This document shows positions 51,301 through 63,369 of a stretch of 64,000 bases of DNA, one piece after another. The notes beneath the pieces were generated by a model that was given only the letters and a program-made list of their open reading frames with translations, did no database searches and was not told where the DNA came from. How positions within the stretch are numbered: position 1 is the stretch's first letter; every line of letters starts with the position of its first letter. This stretch comes from Microplitis mediator (lineage: Eukaryota > Arthropoda > Insecta > Hymenoptera > Braconidae): contig NC_079975.1 of NCBI RefSeq assembly GCF_029852145.1, forward strand, positions 25,301,364-25,365,363. The letters are read 5' to 3'. Made by a program: the position numbers and the translations under genes.

Positions 51301-52256
51301 AAAATGAATGACATAATTTTAAAATTGAACAATATAAAAAGCCCATAGAAAATGGAAACAAATTAAATATTTATAAATCCTAATAAATATTATTTATTTT
51401 ATTACTAAATAATTTTTAATTAAATATAATTGTTATTAAGACTCTTTTTGTTTGACTTCACTTTGTTTATAAATAAACGTTTATAATAAAATAAAATTAA
51501 TCTAACCTATTGTGTTTATATTTATGTAGTACACCGGCGTATCACTGGTTTAACCAGTGAGCCAAGCGATCATCTTATTCCACTGGTTGAATCAGTGAAT
51601 TTCACTGGTTAAACCAGTGAACGCTCGGTTCACTGGTTGAACCAGTGGATTTCACTGGAGAATCAGTGGATTTCACTGGAAAATCAGTGAAATTTCACTG
51701 GTTCATTTTAAGAGAGTAGTAAACAAAAAACTTTTTTCACCAATTACTTCGTATTGCCATCGTCGTCATAGTACTCAATACGTATAAACCCTGAATAGAT
51801 TGATTGGCGACCAGACCAATTAATGTATAAATCGTAATTTCTTGGTTCCAACTCAGTCTCAAATTTGATAGTATAAAATTCATTATGTTTATCCCAATCA
51901 ACGGATGTAGCTCGTGGAGGATGTTTCCCTCCAGTGACAAGTTCTATTGACTCTTTATCTATTTCCATTCTTGATGACTTATGCAACGTAATAATACGAG
52001 TAGATTCGAGTACTTCAAATGTAATTTTTCCTTTTCCATTAAATGTAAATTCTTCACCATTAATATTTGGATCTAACTCAATCGCATACACTCGTGGTGC
52101 AGTATTTCGAGGCAAACGGTATTTTGATTCTTCATTTGCGTTTGATCCGTCATTATTAGTACTTGTTTCCGTATTTTCACTCGGTTCGACAGCAAGTGGT
52201 ATTGCTGTAACTACACATAGCAGTACAGCTGAGAATATAACGAAATGATTCTTCAT
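45329..52256 (-). CDS. Secreted M1 aminopeptidase-like protein, probable pseudoenzyme (APN-A)
   Basis: Nine exons: 52256-51748, 50868-50413, 49871-49682, 49606-49362, 47845-47481, 47409-46944, 46125-45814, 45726-45642 and 45520-45329. They join into an uninterrupted 939-codon frame with GT-AG borders. A signal peptide (residues 1 to about 20) precedes the N-domain. FPCWDEP and WFGNLVTPAWW are typical of M1 enzymes. The zinc site HEXXH is HQIAY (349-353), keeping only the first His; the third ligand Glu372 is 18 residues on. GAMEN reads KTMEN (311-315), and the catalytic Tyr position is Lys437. Hydrolysis is therefore unlikely. The C-terminus ends SSSSEEN with no GPI-type tail, so it is probably soluble. 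MITEs occupy introns 1, 2, 4 and 6. Confidence 0.9.
46195..46915. mobile_element. Foldback element in APN-A intron 6
   Basis: Arms 46195-46497 and about 46614-46915 are inverted near-identical copies, with outer ends GGGGGGGGGGTAGGGTTT/AAACCCTACCCCCCCC. The loop has A and T runs. Non-coding; the open frame over one arm is chance. Confidence 0.85.
48006..48928 (+). mobile_element. CCC/GGG-ended 923-bp element in APN-A intron 4
   Basis: Same family as 25208-26132. CCCGTATGAAAAAGC at the left; the right end reads CATACCGG with one substitution. GC flanks are at 48004-48005 and 48929-48930. Confidence 0.88.
49932..50378. mobile_element. GGGGCAAAGTGGG-type hAT-like MITE in APN-A intron 2
   Basis: Ends TAGTGGAGGGTGGGGCAAAG and CTTTGCCCCACCCTCTCCTA, a diverged relative of the elements at 16441 and 19097. 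No clear 8-bp duplication remains. Confidence 0.75.
50961..51718. mobile_element. MITE built of TTCACTGGTT palindromes, APN-A intron 1
   Basis: Ends TACTCTCTTAAAATGAACC and GGTTCATTTTAAGAGAGTA. Clusters of TTCACTGGTT...AACCAGTGA repeats occupy both ends, with AT-rich DNA in the middle. Non-coding. Confidence 0.8.
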
Positions 52257-52667
52257 AATGAACTTTCCATTAAACACAATAATAATTTTTTTTGCAAAAC
52301 GAACTGGACTGAGCCAGCAGTACACTAACGGCAAACAAAACTTGTATCTAAATTTTATAATAATAGAGAGACCTTCATACGTTTTTTATTATTCATTAAT
52401 GAATATATAATTATGATAATCCGGTAAACAAAGTAATCTATTACTTAATGTCATGTTCTCGAACATAATTTATAATACACATTACTACAGGTCATGCATT
52501 TCCTTTATTGATTAATAAATTTTTCTTCGAAATCGTGAGGATACTTTTATAGTTATGTAAACTTATTCGGCCTTCGTTTTCAATGAGAGATTTAAATGTA
52601 GTGGAAACCTAAACATGCAAACCTCTCAATAAGACAATTTATAGATAAATTGAGAAAAATATAGATA

Positions 52668-52739
52668 GCCCGAACTGGGAATCGAACCCAGACCAATTCG
52701 GTATCACGCCGAGTGCTCTACCAGTTGAGCTATCCGGCA
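52668..52739 (-). tRNA. Degenerate tRNA-like sequence (Lys-like body)
   Basis: A good D arm (GCTC/GAGC) and T arm (CTGGG-TTCGATT-CCCAG) are present, with A- and B-box-like promoters. The acceptor stem pairs at only five of seven positions, and the anticodon stem at four of five. The seven-base loop CGTGATA has G instead of the near-universal T at position 33. The body resembles tRNA-Lys as recalled. Probably a pseudogene or SINE head rather than a working tRNA. Confidence 0.5.
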
Positions 52740-54066
52740 CTATACTATATTCCATTCAATTTGTTCTATAACTTATTGAGCCACACCGTCCATCGTACGG
52801 TAATACACCATTTAAATAGTTTTACGGAGTATTCTTAAAGGGACATTTTATTCAGTTTGCAATTTAGCTAATCACAATTTTCTGTAAGGTATGTTATATT
52901 ACTTTAGATTTTGAATCGATCAGTTTATAAAATATTCAATTTTTGACAGCTCGTCAAATTATATTATTCTATTTTAAGTCAATCACCATTATTAGTTTTC
53001 TAGGGTCGAAAAATTTGATCTGATTTCAGTCTAACTAGATGTATTTAGATTAATTGGTCTGTCTTTAAATTTTTATAAAAATTTTTAACTGTTTTTGATC
53101 TAAAGACGATCAAAAACAGATCACCAAAAATAATGGACAGTAAAGTCTGATCTTGGTCTGGATAAAAACAAAAGAAGGCAATAGATTTTGAGAAAAAAGT
53201 CTTCGATCTAGAGGCGACCACAACTAGAGTAAAAATTATTGAAAATAAGTCTGAAAATAATCCAAAAAAAGAATAGTACGGGCAAAACTCAATTACATTT
53301 CACATGTTAATTAAATACACAAAAAATAAAATTGACTAGAAATAAAATAAAATTTTAATTTGATCGACAACAGATCAAATTTTTCGTCCCAGCTTGGGGC
53401 TCGAACCTGAATTCTTTTGTATATCAGTTGATACTTGTAACACTTATAATACGTCATTGCGTATTTTACAAAGTACTTTATTTTAATTTTGGTGATTGCC
53501 AAAACTGGCCCTAAAGTGGCTAAAAGCGGTACCTCTACTCTATTTTTATACTCGCCATTTATAAGTTTCAACGTTTGAGCAGTCGGAGTTTGTTAATTTC
53601 AGGTTATTGGTGTTAGAAGTCATACTTATTTATTTAAATAACGAATGATAGTCATAATCTAATTCAATATTCGATATTGCTCTAATCATTCATAAACTCA
53701 ACGAAGAAGGTGTCCCCCGCATGTAGTCTGCTCCGCTCCTCCATTAGCCACTTGTAGTTATTATAAATTCGTGGCTGTATTTATGATTTCACATGAATTC
53801 CTATCCACCATATTTCATAGTATTGATTTATAATAATATAATAATTCGCACATTAATGCAGATATAAATTCACGGATAGAAATCATCCCAATACATACAC
53901 AGAAAAAAGAGCAGTTGAAAAATTACAGTTTCTACAGTAAAAATAGACTTTCGGGACAAAAATCTTTAAACATTAAAACTTAAACAGTAATTTTGAAAAT
54001 TTGTGATAGTAAAGAAATTAATACAATTTGAAGCAGTAAATTTTACAATTTAAAATGTCATTTTAG
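52740..54066. other. Intergenic stretch upstream of APN-A
   Basis: AT-rich. ATCAAAAACAGATC-type words occur near 53090-53130. A lone GGTTCGAGCCC box at about 53397-53407 (minus) may be a decayed tRNA-like remnant. No exon was recognised. Confidence 0.4.
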
Positions 54067-54354
54067 TTAAATAAATCTTCAAACGCCCCAGTGACGTTAA
54101 ACGACTTCAAAAAGTCTATTGATAAATACTTCTGGGTAAAATGGAACGGCCGCTGGAACTCAAAACAATCCGAACTTCACTCAATAAGACAGCATGTGTG
54201 GTAAGTCCAACCCAGGTTGAAAAACAGAAAGAACTAGTGCATTATGACGAGGCTACAAATAGGACATACACAGTTGACACACAGCCATCTTTTCACCAAA
54301 ACACCAGCTCCTGTATGTCCAAGCTGTAACAACAAACTCACAGTAGCCAGTTGC
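54067..54354 (+). pseudogene. Non-LTR retrotransposon (LINE) ORF2 C-terminal fragment
   Basis: One frame reads DFKKSIDKYF...WNGRWN...LHSIRQ, then a TAA (54202-54204), a TAG, and then TRLQIGHTQLTHSHLF and CPSCNNKLTV. The order of a WxxxW-type segment, RLxIGHTxLTH and a CxxC segment is the usual C-terminal end of I/Jockey-type LINE reverse transcriptase proteins. In-frame stops and the missing 5' part show it is dead. Confidence 0.75.
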
Positions 54355-54475
54355 TTTATTTGAAAATTTATAGTTGATAGGTGAAACTATAAAAATTTAG
54401 ATTTATTGGTGATGTATTTTTTGCTTTCTGAAATAATTCCTCTTATTTATTCATAACACAAAAATTACACTGTAA

Positions 54476-54712
54476 ATTATCAATGGCAATGGGAGTAGTT
54501 CAAGAGAATATGATTTCTTACTCAGTAAGGCCCCGGAAGATTGGATACGAATAATGATAAAGGCAAAATCACACGTTATCAAAACGAAGATCCGCAGATA
54601 TGTTCAAAGAACCGACGGAACGTATCAGCGATTTCGCAAGATGACACTTATGCGAAGCAATGTTAATTATGAAAAATTCATACAACTAAATAACGAATAT
54701 TATGCCGAATAA
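54476..54712 (+). CDS. Unidentified 79-codon open frame, possible exon or element fragment
   Basis: The frame runs between stops at 54473 and 54710, with coding-like composition: SKAPEDWIRIMIKAK then RYVQRTDGTYQRFRKM, ending NNEYYAE. Base composition is less AT-rich than the surroundings. It begins without an obvious Met, so it may be a terminal exon or the end of another mobile element; it follows the LINE fragment by about 120 bp. No family was recognised. Confidence 0.35.
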   Translation: MINGNGSSSREYDFLLSKAPEDWIRIMIKAKSHVIKTKIRRYVQRTDGTYQRFRKMTLMRSNVNYEKFIQLNNEYYAE

Positions 54713-55060
54713 TTAAATATTATTTTAAAATGACAGAATATTTATTTAACAGTTAAATAAATGCATATTTAGAAAAAAAAATTATTTCCTTTACACGTAC
54801 TTTTTTTCGTACTATGTCAAAAATTGTTCAGGAAGAACATTATTATTAAGCATTAATGACAGAGTGTAATACAGGATACTCCTATATTATTATCAAAAAT
54901 ATTCAGCGAATAAACCATCCCATGAATGCTTCGAGCTGGCGAATATAAAAACTCTGAAATAAGTATCTTACCAGGGACACCACAAATGGTGGGCGCGATC
55001 TAGTGGCGAGCACCGAACTACTCCAGCTGCTGCTGCCTAGCACCATAACTTTTAAATCAA

Positions 55061-55981
55061 CCCGTGTGGAAAAACCATATACTGTCGACAATATATAAAA
55101 AAAATATATGGTAAATAACTGAACATATATGGCGGCAAAATTATTAATATTGATTACTATATGATTTATCATATATAATAATGTATACGTTTAATATTAT
55201 AATAATTCATATCATTTATAATATATGTGATATACATGTGATATTGTATCAAAAATTATATGTCCGCTTTATATATTAATTTATAACGTAATATATATGT
55301 TTCATCTTATAAATTAATTTATAATTTCAATATTATTATCAACCATATAATTTATAGTATATGTAATTGTATACATATGATATTACATCTCAAAATATAT
55401 TCTCGTTTTATATATAAACTTATAATTTCAAAATTATAATAATTTCGATATTATTATTCATAAATAATTTAAAAAATACACTCATACCAAAAATTAAAGG
55501 AACAAAAAAATTTTAGAATTTTTTTAGTGATTTTTGCAAGACTGTAACTTCATGAAAAATAATCGGATCGAGATTTAAAAAAAAGCATTTTATAGCTTGA
55601 AATCTCTAGTTTTATATTTGTGCAAATATATATAAATATATATTTATATAAATATATATTTACATACATTTATACAAATATATGCGAACATATATTTATA
55701 CAATTATATATTTACATGTATAAATTTTATATGTCAGTCATATAATTAAATCGTATATCTTATCATATAACTTAAAATATAGTATAAAATATTATAAGCA
55801 ATATTTATAAGTTAGCATATAAAAAAAATATATTACCGATATATATGTTGCAAATTATAAAATCATATAATATTTCGGCAAAATTTTGTATATGGCTCCA
55901 TATATGACTTCTTATAATTCCATATAATTTATCATATATTTTGAATTATACTGAAGCTCATATATTGCTTTTTCATAAGGG
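55061..55981 (-). mobile_element. CCC/GGG-ended 921-bp element between the two APN genes
   Basis: Inverted copy of the 25208-26132 family. Starts CCCGTGTGGAAAAACC and ends GCTTTTTCATAAGGG, flanked by AA on both sides. Non-coding. Confidence 0.88.
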
Positions 55982-55983
55982 AA

Positions 55984-56562
55984 TAATCATTAGGTTCAAA
56001 TATATATTTATTAACCTCGAACAAATATATATATATTTATTCTAAATGAATATATTTTTTTGTGTCTAAGTAATATTTATTAGAGTTAATATAATAATAT
56101 TTTGCTCTAATATTTGGATTTGTTGGCACTACAAAATAGTTTAGTTGTCCTTCAAATCAATATTTTCTTAACTCTACCATATGATTTTATTATCTTAGAG
56201 AGAGAAATATTAATGTCAACCAAATAGAGTCTATTAAATCATTTGTTAAAAATGATAAAATAGATTATATTGACGTAATAAAATTTAGTTGTCCCAAATA
56301 ATGTTTAGCTTAATAGAATTCAACAAAACCAATTTAATTATCCAAAGAGAAATTTTTTCTCAGTGTATCTGTTCATATATAAACAGATCAAATTATGTAT
56401 GATCAGACCTGGCCAATTTTTGGATCTGATCATATATAGACAATTATGCATGATCATATATGATTAGACAAAATCTTTTTTCATCGGGGTATTAACATAT
56501 ATCTAAGGTAAGAACAATTAAAATATGAATGAATAATAAATCATCCTATTACATTTTAATAA
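55984..56562. other. AT-rich 3' flank of APN-B
   Basis: TATA-rich sequence with a small cluster of ATGATCATATATGATC-type palindromic words near 56430-56475. Nothing else recognised. Confidence 0.4.
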
Positions 56563-59500
56563 TTACTTAACATCTTTATCATCTACAAAGTTGTAATTCA
56601 TTAATTTACGGAACATAGCAGAAGTTTGTTTCATTTCTTCAATGTTACTACTAGATTCTTCGAGTGCACGTTGGAGAGCTGGCACGCGTTCATACAACAC
56701 CTTTTTCAACGTATTTTTTCGGGGCTCGAAAAATGCTGTCATCTGTAACAATAACAAAACAGCGGAAATTTTATAAACTTTTTGTGTTTTATAGTAATAC
56801 TGTAATTAGAGAATTTTTTTGTAACTGATGGTAAGTAAGCACGTTTTTCATTGGTTAAAGAAGACACTGAAGATTAAATATCACCCATAGTGCCTACATT
56901 CTTCGTGATATTCTGAAATATCGTACGCTTTTTATATACATATATAAAGAAATTATATACAAAACTCACTGATTGAACCGCATTTGATCGTAATATACAG
57001 TTCACTACATGAACCTGACTGAAATCTCTAGTTGTTTCCGCTAAGAATAATTATTCGTTAGAAGTAATTCCAACGAATGTGAGCCTGATAGCCAGACTTT
57101 CTGATCAGAAAGTTGGTGTACATTAGTTGCCGACAACTTTCAGCTTTTGTAATTGTTGGCTACAGGTCACCGCCAACTTTTTGAAAAAGTTGGCGCCAGT
57201 GAGCTGCCACAAGCTGGGCAACTTTCCGTTAACTAACGTAACATCAACTTTAGCCACGAACAGTCTCAGAAAGTTGGCGACAGGTTGCTGTCAATTAATG
57301 GAATGCCAACTTTTGCAGACAATTTTCTCAGAAAGTTCCCATCAACTTACGGAAATGTCAATTTTTGCGGCCAACTTGACAACCAACTACTGCAGAAAGT
57401 TGTTGCCAGTCTGCTGCCAACTTGGCTATCAGAGGAGGTAGTGTTGTTTTTACCAAAAAAAAGCGTACTTTCTCACCATTCGATACAAAAACTTTTTTAT
57501 CTAACTGAATGAGGAATGGCGTTCAATACTCGTGTGTCAGCAGCACCAGTCTAACGGCTCATAAGCTAATCACAAGCGTTATCAAAAGCACTTTTTACTC
57601 GGTTAGAGAATATGGGATTTTATCGGCACATTTGATTTCAATTTCTTAAATAATTTTACAACGTACTTTGTCATATTGATCTTGTGTCTTGATGGCCATT
57701 ATATGATTGTTAAAAAGATCAGATAGATCGAAATCATCTCCTTTTTCAAAGCTGAAATAAAGGTTAAAATAGTTAATAACAGTGAACTGATAAGAAAAAG
57801 ATAAATATGAAAAAATAAGTACTATTTTGCAATTTCATCAAAATGCTCTGTAAAGTATTGAATTGCATAATCAACATCATCTCTACTATTTTCAAGAAAT
57901 GCTGAAAACATTTGATTAATTTGGTTGGCTGTTGCCTTTGAATTAGCGTTCATTGCTTCAGCGATATATTTATCACGTTTCTCTTTACTCTCGGCACATT
58001 TAATAAAAGTATATTTTTTTTTGCGAATAGACTCTGGCATAGGAAGCTGATCAGACATAAGTTTATCCCATACTGAATCATCAGCCTCCCTAAGTCCATT
58101 ACACAAAATCCAATCCCAATTCGAGTTCGGAAACCTACGATAATTAATACAAATATTAATAAAAGTTATAACGGCATTAATTACACTGAATTATGATTAA
58201 ATTGAACAGAACGGTAAAAGTGAATGAACTAACGCAAACTCTGAAGGATTTTCCATGTATGAATTAAATAGTCTTTGAGCGAAAGATTGACAGTCGGCGT
58301 GACTATATTCACAAAGTAACGGAGAAAGCATATTTCGAACTCGGACTGTCGATGGAGTTTCACCTTCGTCTTTTCCATACCCAATATGTTCGGTTATTTC
58401 ATCAGTGATGAACAGAACATACATTTTAAAATAATCTTCCACATCAGTATTTCGCAATTTCTCATGCATGTCTGTTATAATTTTTGATGCTGGAACCCAT
58501 GGCAAATGATCTGTTTCTTCGTGTAGATAAAATGATATATTGAAAAGTGCGTCAATGTATGAACTATCATCTTGGTACATTCTGTAAGCATCCTGAAGAA
58601 GTTGCGCCCGATTGATTGGATGAATCTTTTCGTGATCCTTAAAAAGATATTCTGCAAGGCGTTGCCAGTTTTCTTCGTCGTAATTAACTTGATAGAAACC
58701 TGTAAAAGTTATTAACATGACATACTACATCATGTGTGGAAAGAAATGAAACAGAAAACAGAACGATCTTAGACGAGGGTGAAGTTGTCTGTTTGAACCA
58801 AAGGCAAGAGCTGACATCACACCAAGTCTAAAATTGTGATCTATTTCATACTATAAATTATGTCGTTTATAGTTATCTGCACTGAAACTTTTTTTGACTG
58901 ACTACCCGCATGGAAAAGCTATATATTGTTAAAAGTATATAAAAAAATATATGGTGAATATGTGATAAATATATAGCGGCAAAAATATCTATATTGAAAA
59001 ATATATGTTTTTTACATATATTGGATTATATATTTATAATAATATATTTACTTGTATATAATGTTTTGTATTTTTCTATATATATTATCTCATATAATGC
59101 TCAATATATTCTTGTCATATATGGATGGTATATATATAATTTATAAGTATAATATAATAAACTTAATATATATTTCCATATATATTGACTCATATAATTA
59201 GTGGTATATGGTCTCTATATAATTGATTATATATGAAAGAATTTATATGTTTAAATATATGGTTAGCGGTATATTGGAATTATATTTTTCTAATATATTA
59301 AAACTTATGTTTTTCGCGATATATTGAAAATTTTATTTTTTCAATATACTTTTTCAATTTCTACACAAATCCACAAAAAAAGTCAAATTTACTATTTTTT
59401 TTTCTTTTCATTGACCTTACATTTACTGAATAACTAACGCAATAACCTAAGAAAAGTAAAAAAAGTTCTACATATTTTACAATATACTGGAAACCATATA

Positions 59501-62500
59501 TTTTGCAATATACTGGAAAACATATATAAAAAATACAAAAAATACTATATATTAATTAATACACTACTTTCAATATAATATATCAATATAAAAAAAGATA
59601 TATTAAAATATATATGTAAAACATACATAAAAAAGTCATATATTGATAAATATATTGGTAATATATTCTAGCAATATATTTTTTTTCAATATATTATCAT
59701 ATATTAATACGGCAAAAATCTAAATATGATTTTATATATTGTACAATATATCACATTATAATATTCATATATTCTATCATATATGTTTTCACATATAAAG
59801 TTTTTTCATGCGGGTAATTAAGAATTGAAACTCACCATTTCATTGTCGGTGAAATAAAAGGAACACTTCTTGTATTTTTGAAAGCAATTTTAACGATAAA
59901 CTTACCCCTTTGCTGAATATTAAGGATAATCCAGTCATCCTTATCGATGTCAGGTATTTTTTTTGTTTCTTCATCTTGTTCCATCCACATAGTCGGAACA
60001 GTTCGCGAAAAGTCCGGGTTTGATTTAGTTGCATAATTAATAGGAATTTTCCATTTGTTATCTGAATTCGCATAACGAACATTTTCTTGTGTTATGTTTG
60101 TTTCACCAGTTTCATAATCCCGAGTAACAGTTATGACTGGGGTTCCAGTTTGCTCGATCCAGGGGTCCATAGTCTCTTTAATATTTAATGGTTTTTCTGA
60201 CCCATAGTTTTCATTATAAACTTCTTGAAGAGCTTTCCAGAGATCGTCAGTAACAACAGTATCGAATTGGCTAAAAAAGGCGAAAACTGTTTATACTGTA
60301 TTACTAGTAATCTATTACCTACTTCTAGATAAATCTACATACTGAGTCTTCAAAAATCGCTGAACTCCGTCGCGGAACACGTTTTCACCAAGAATATGAT
60401 CCAGCATATGTAGAATGCCAGGACCTTTGAAATGCGTAATAGGACTCATCATATTTTTAATACCTGTTCGATTAAGTGGCATCCATTTGATAGGTAATGC
60501 TTCACCAAAAGTTAATTCTGCATCGAAAGAATAATCATTTATATATTCAACTACTAACCAATCCATAACTGCTCGGTACGGATCCGTCTAAAATATAAAT
60601 AAGTATAATTGTAATTTCCATAAAATTATGAATACTGCAACTTAACAGTAATAGTGCAAAATTACTTTTTCCAACATTTTAAATGTATAGTACGTAGCAA
60701 ATGATTCACTTAACCAAGCTTCATTCCACCAAGCTGGAGTTACGAGATTTCCAAACCATTGGTATGCTATTCGATTAGATAGTTCTAATAAAATAGTATC
60801 GAGATCTTCAACGTTAGGGACTAAAGTAGTATTCTGGAATGCTACATCTGTAAGCCTAGTAAAATCATTAAAATTCGGTTCATTCAACAAAATTTTTCCA
60901 TTTAAATAAAATTTATTACAATAAAAATCAGAAATAAACGTACTGATAACCGGCGATTCCCCAATTATCCATTGCGTTAGATCTAGCTGCGTAAGGAATG
61001 ATAACTTGATCTAATTTAGGCAATGTGTAGGGTATATTGGTAAGAGATTCCATTTCTTTCAGAAGTGTTTGACTTATTTCAAGTGGAAATTTCAATGAGT
61101 TTAAATCTTTTTCTAATGCGTGGAAGGACATTTTTCCGTCAGAGGTTTTTAGTACTTTATAATCGTCAGTGATAGCTAGGCAAGTAGCAAATGTAGACAT
61201 TTTCGGAGTCATTTGAAAATGGGTAATGATGTTACCATCTGGCAATATTTCATGACTTTTTTCAGGCGTATTAAATAATGAAGTATGAGTTGGAGAATGT
61301 TTGACTGATAGATTGAAAAAAGCCTTATATGCTGGTTCATCCCAACAAGGAAATATACTTCGAGCTCCAAGTGGTTTAGAAATCATAACAACGAGGTGTC
61401 TGAAAATATATAACAATACATATTTAATTTGCATAATAAAAATTTCAAAAAAAAATGACACTAGAGCATTTTCTACGCATGTACACTAGGGTGGGCCGAA
61501 AATCCGCTTTTTTTGAATTTTATTTATTAATACCAAAAATATTTTTCCTTGTACAAAAAAAAAATTTTTCGGAAATCAAAAAAAATTTTAGGTCGATATC
61601 TTTGACTCGCCAAATCCCGCTAAAGTTAGAAGTTGTTTAAAAATTTTTTTCCAACACATTTTGATCGAAAATTTAATTCTCTACAAAAAAAGGTCCTATA
61701 ATAAAATTACGTAAAGTTGATAGTTACTCAGATAATTGCAATTTTGCTATAAAAAATGAAATTTTTCAAGATATTATTACTTTTTCAGAGTAAAAAATAA
61801 ATTTTATCGTAAAAATTTTGTAGGAAATTCAATTTTCTACAAAACAGACCTAATAAAAATTTATTCAAAGTTGATGGTTACAAAGATAATAGCAATTCTT
61901 GGTGAAAACCACCAAATAACGAGAAATGTGACTATCTAAACATAAAACTGCCAGTTTCTGAATAACTATAAATTTTAAGTTTTTACCAGAGGACCACTTT
62001 CGTAAGAAATTTGATTTTCCATGAAATTTATATGATAAAATTCATATTTTATCCTAAAAAAGTGATAATATCTTGAAAAATTATATTTTTTAGAACAAAA
62101 TTGCAATTATCTCAGTAACTATCAATTTTACGTAATTTTATTATACGAACTTTTATGTAGAGAATTAAATTTCCGATCAAAATACGTTGGAAAAAAATTT
62201 TTAAACAACTTCTAACTTTAGCGGGATTTGGCGAGCCCAAGATATCGACCTACAATTTTTTTTGTTTTTCGAACAATTTTTTTTGTACAAAGAAAAATAT
62301 TTTTGGTTTTAATAATGAAAATTCAAAAAAGCGTATTTTCGGCCCACCCTAATGTACACTTGAAGTGTGTAAAAATACTTTTCAAATTATTTACTTCATT
62401 TCAGATTCATCTATATAGTAATCATCACGTGTGAATCCTGGTGAGCCCCAAGTATCCTGGCCAGTCCATTTCATTTTCAAAGTGTAAGTTCCTGGCTCTA

Positions 62501-62888
62501 ATTTATTTTCGAACTCCATAGTATAAAAATCATTTTGTTGATTCCACTCTTGACTCTTAGGTTTCTGAGAATTTCCTTTCTTATCAAAAATTTCTGTAAA
62601 ACTGTTGTCTATTTCAATCCTCTGTGATTTATGTACAGTTACAGAAGAAGTAGGCTCAAGAACTTCGAACGTGAATGTTCCTTTTCCACTAAATGTAAAA
62701 TCTTCACCATTAATATCTGGATCAAGCTCAATCGTGTACACACGTGGTGATGTTGTACGTGGTAAACGGAATTTCGATTCTTCATCATTATTAGCTGTTT
62801 TACTATTGTCATTAGGTTCATCAGCGAGTGGTATTGCTGTCACTACATATAACAGTATAGCTGAACAAATAATAAACTGTTTAATCAT
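56563..62888 (-). CDS. Secreted M1 aminopeptidase-like protein, probable pseudoenzyme (APN-B)
   Basis: Nine exons: 62888-62395, 61399-60944, 60855-60666, 60587-60343, 60270-59906, 58699-58234, 58134-57823, 57751-57667 and 56742-56563. They join in frame (930 codons, GT-AG). Exons 2 to 8 are exactly as long as in APN-A, with the same phases. A signal peptide (MIKQFIIC...) precedes the N-domain; FPCWDEP and WFGNLVTPAWW are present. HEXXH reads NRIAY (344-348), losing both His and the catalytic Glu; Glu367 remains. GAMEN is NAMDN (306-310), and the catalytic Tyr position is His432. Almost certainly inactive as a metallopeptidase. The end is DDKDVK with no GPI-type tail. It lies head-to-tail upstream of APN-A. 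Confidence 0.9.
57084..57435. mobile_element. MITE of AAGTTGGC repeats in APN-B intron 8
   Basis: CCTGATAGCCAGACTTTCTG at the left and CAACTTGGCTATCAGAGG at the right form imperfect inverted ends around many AAGTTGGC/GCCAACTT words. Exact ends are uncertain by a few bases. The open frames over it are chance. Confidence 0.65.
58905..59814. mobile_element. CCC/GGG-ended 910-bp element in APN-B intron 5
   Basis: Starts CCCGCATGGAAAAGC and ends GTTTTTTCATGCGGG, flanked by TA at 58903-58904 and 59815-59816. It makes up most of this intron. Non-coding. Confidence 0.9.
61487..62351. mobile_element. 865-bp hAT-type foldback in APN-B intron 1
   Basis: Ends TAGGGTGGGCCG/CGGCCCACCCTA, with a perfect 8-bp duplication ATGTACAC at 61479-61486 and 62352-62359. 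The arms are inverted copies with CTACAAAAAAAGGTCC-type words. Non-coding. Confidence 0.92.
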
Positions 62889-63247
62889 TTTGATAAATTT
62901 ATCGCTAATCACAATCACAAACTTCCATGCAGCTACCGTCCTCAGGTGGTAGCACACTAGTAGCAATAATTGTTTATATCGATGTTTTATAGCTGCAGAA
63001 AAACCTTGATACATTTATTAAAATTAATGCCTGAATGTGATTACAATGAGCTAGATATTAAATCGTTCTAAGAAATAATGAAATGACTTTTTAATACAAT
63101 TATGTGTATTCATTAACATAATTTAGTAAACATTTTTTATAGCTAATGTATTTTATTTATGACCTAAAATATTTTTCATCTATATTGAGAGGCCATACTT
63201 ATTTATTTTAAATAACTCTGGTGGATCCGCATTACGGTAAATTACCA
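62889..63247. other. 5' flank of APN-B
   Basis: Upstream sequence of the APN-B start codon. No clear TATA box or conserved match to the APN-A upstream region was recognised. Confidence 0.35.
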
Positions 63248-63369
63248 CCCACACGGAAAAATTATATATCCGTATATATATTCGGGCAAATCTGAATATA
63301 TACCGCATATATGCGGCATATATTCAGATTTGCCCGAATATATACGGATATATACTTTTTCCGTGTGGG
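63248..63369. mobile_element. 122-bp palindromic CCC/GGG-ended MITE
   Basis: Hairpin from CCCACACGGAAAAA to TTTTTCCGTGTGGG, with CA on both sides. CGGGCAAATCTGAATATA is mirrored. Same design as 32257-32385. It interrupts the ACGGTAAA-type repeat that follows. Confidence 0.85.

Noticed and set aside
53388..53420. A GGTTCGAGCCC box that could be a second tRNA
   Set aside because: No A box, D arm or acceptor pairing could be found around it.
57127..57512. A 104-codon frame with repeated Leu-Pro-Thr and Asn words
   Set aside because: It follows the AAGTTGGC repeats of a MITE; the periodic protein sequence reflects the DNA repeat.
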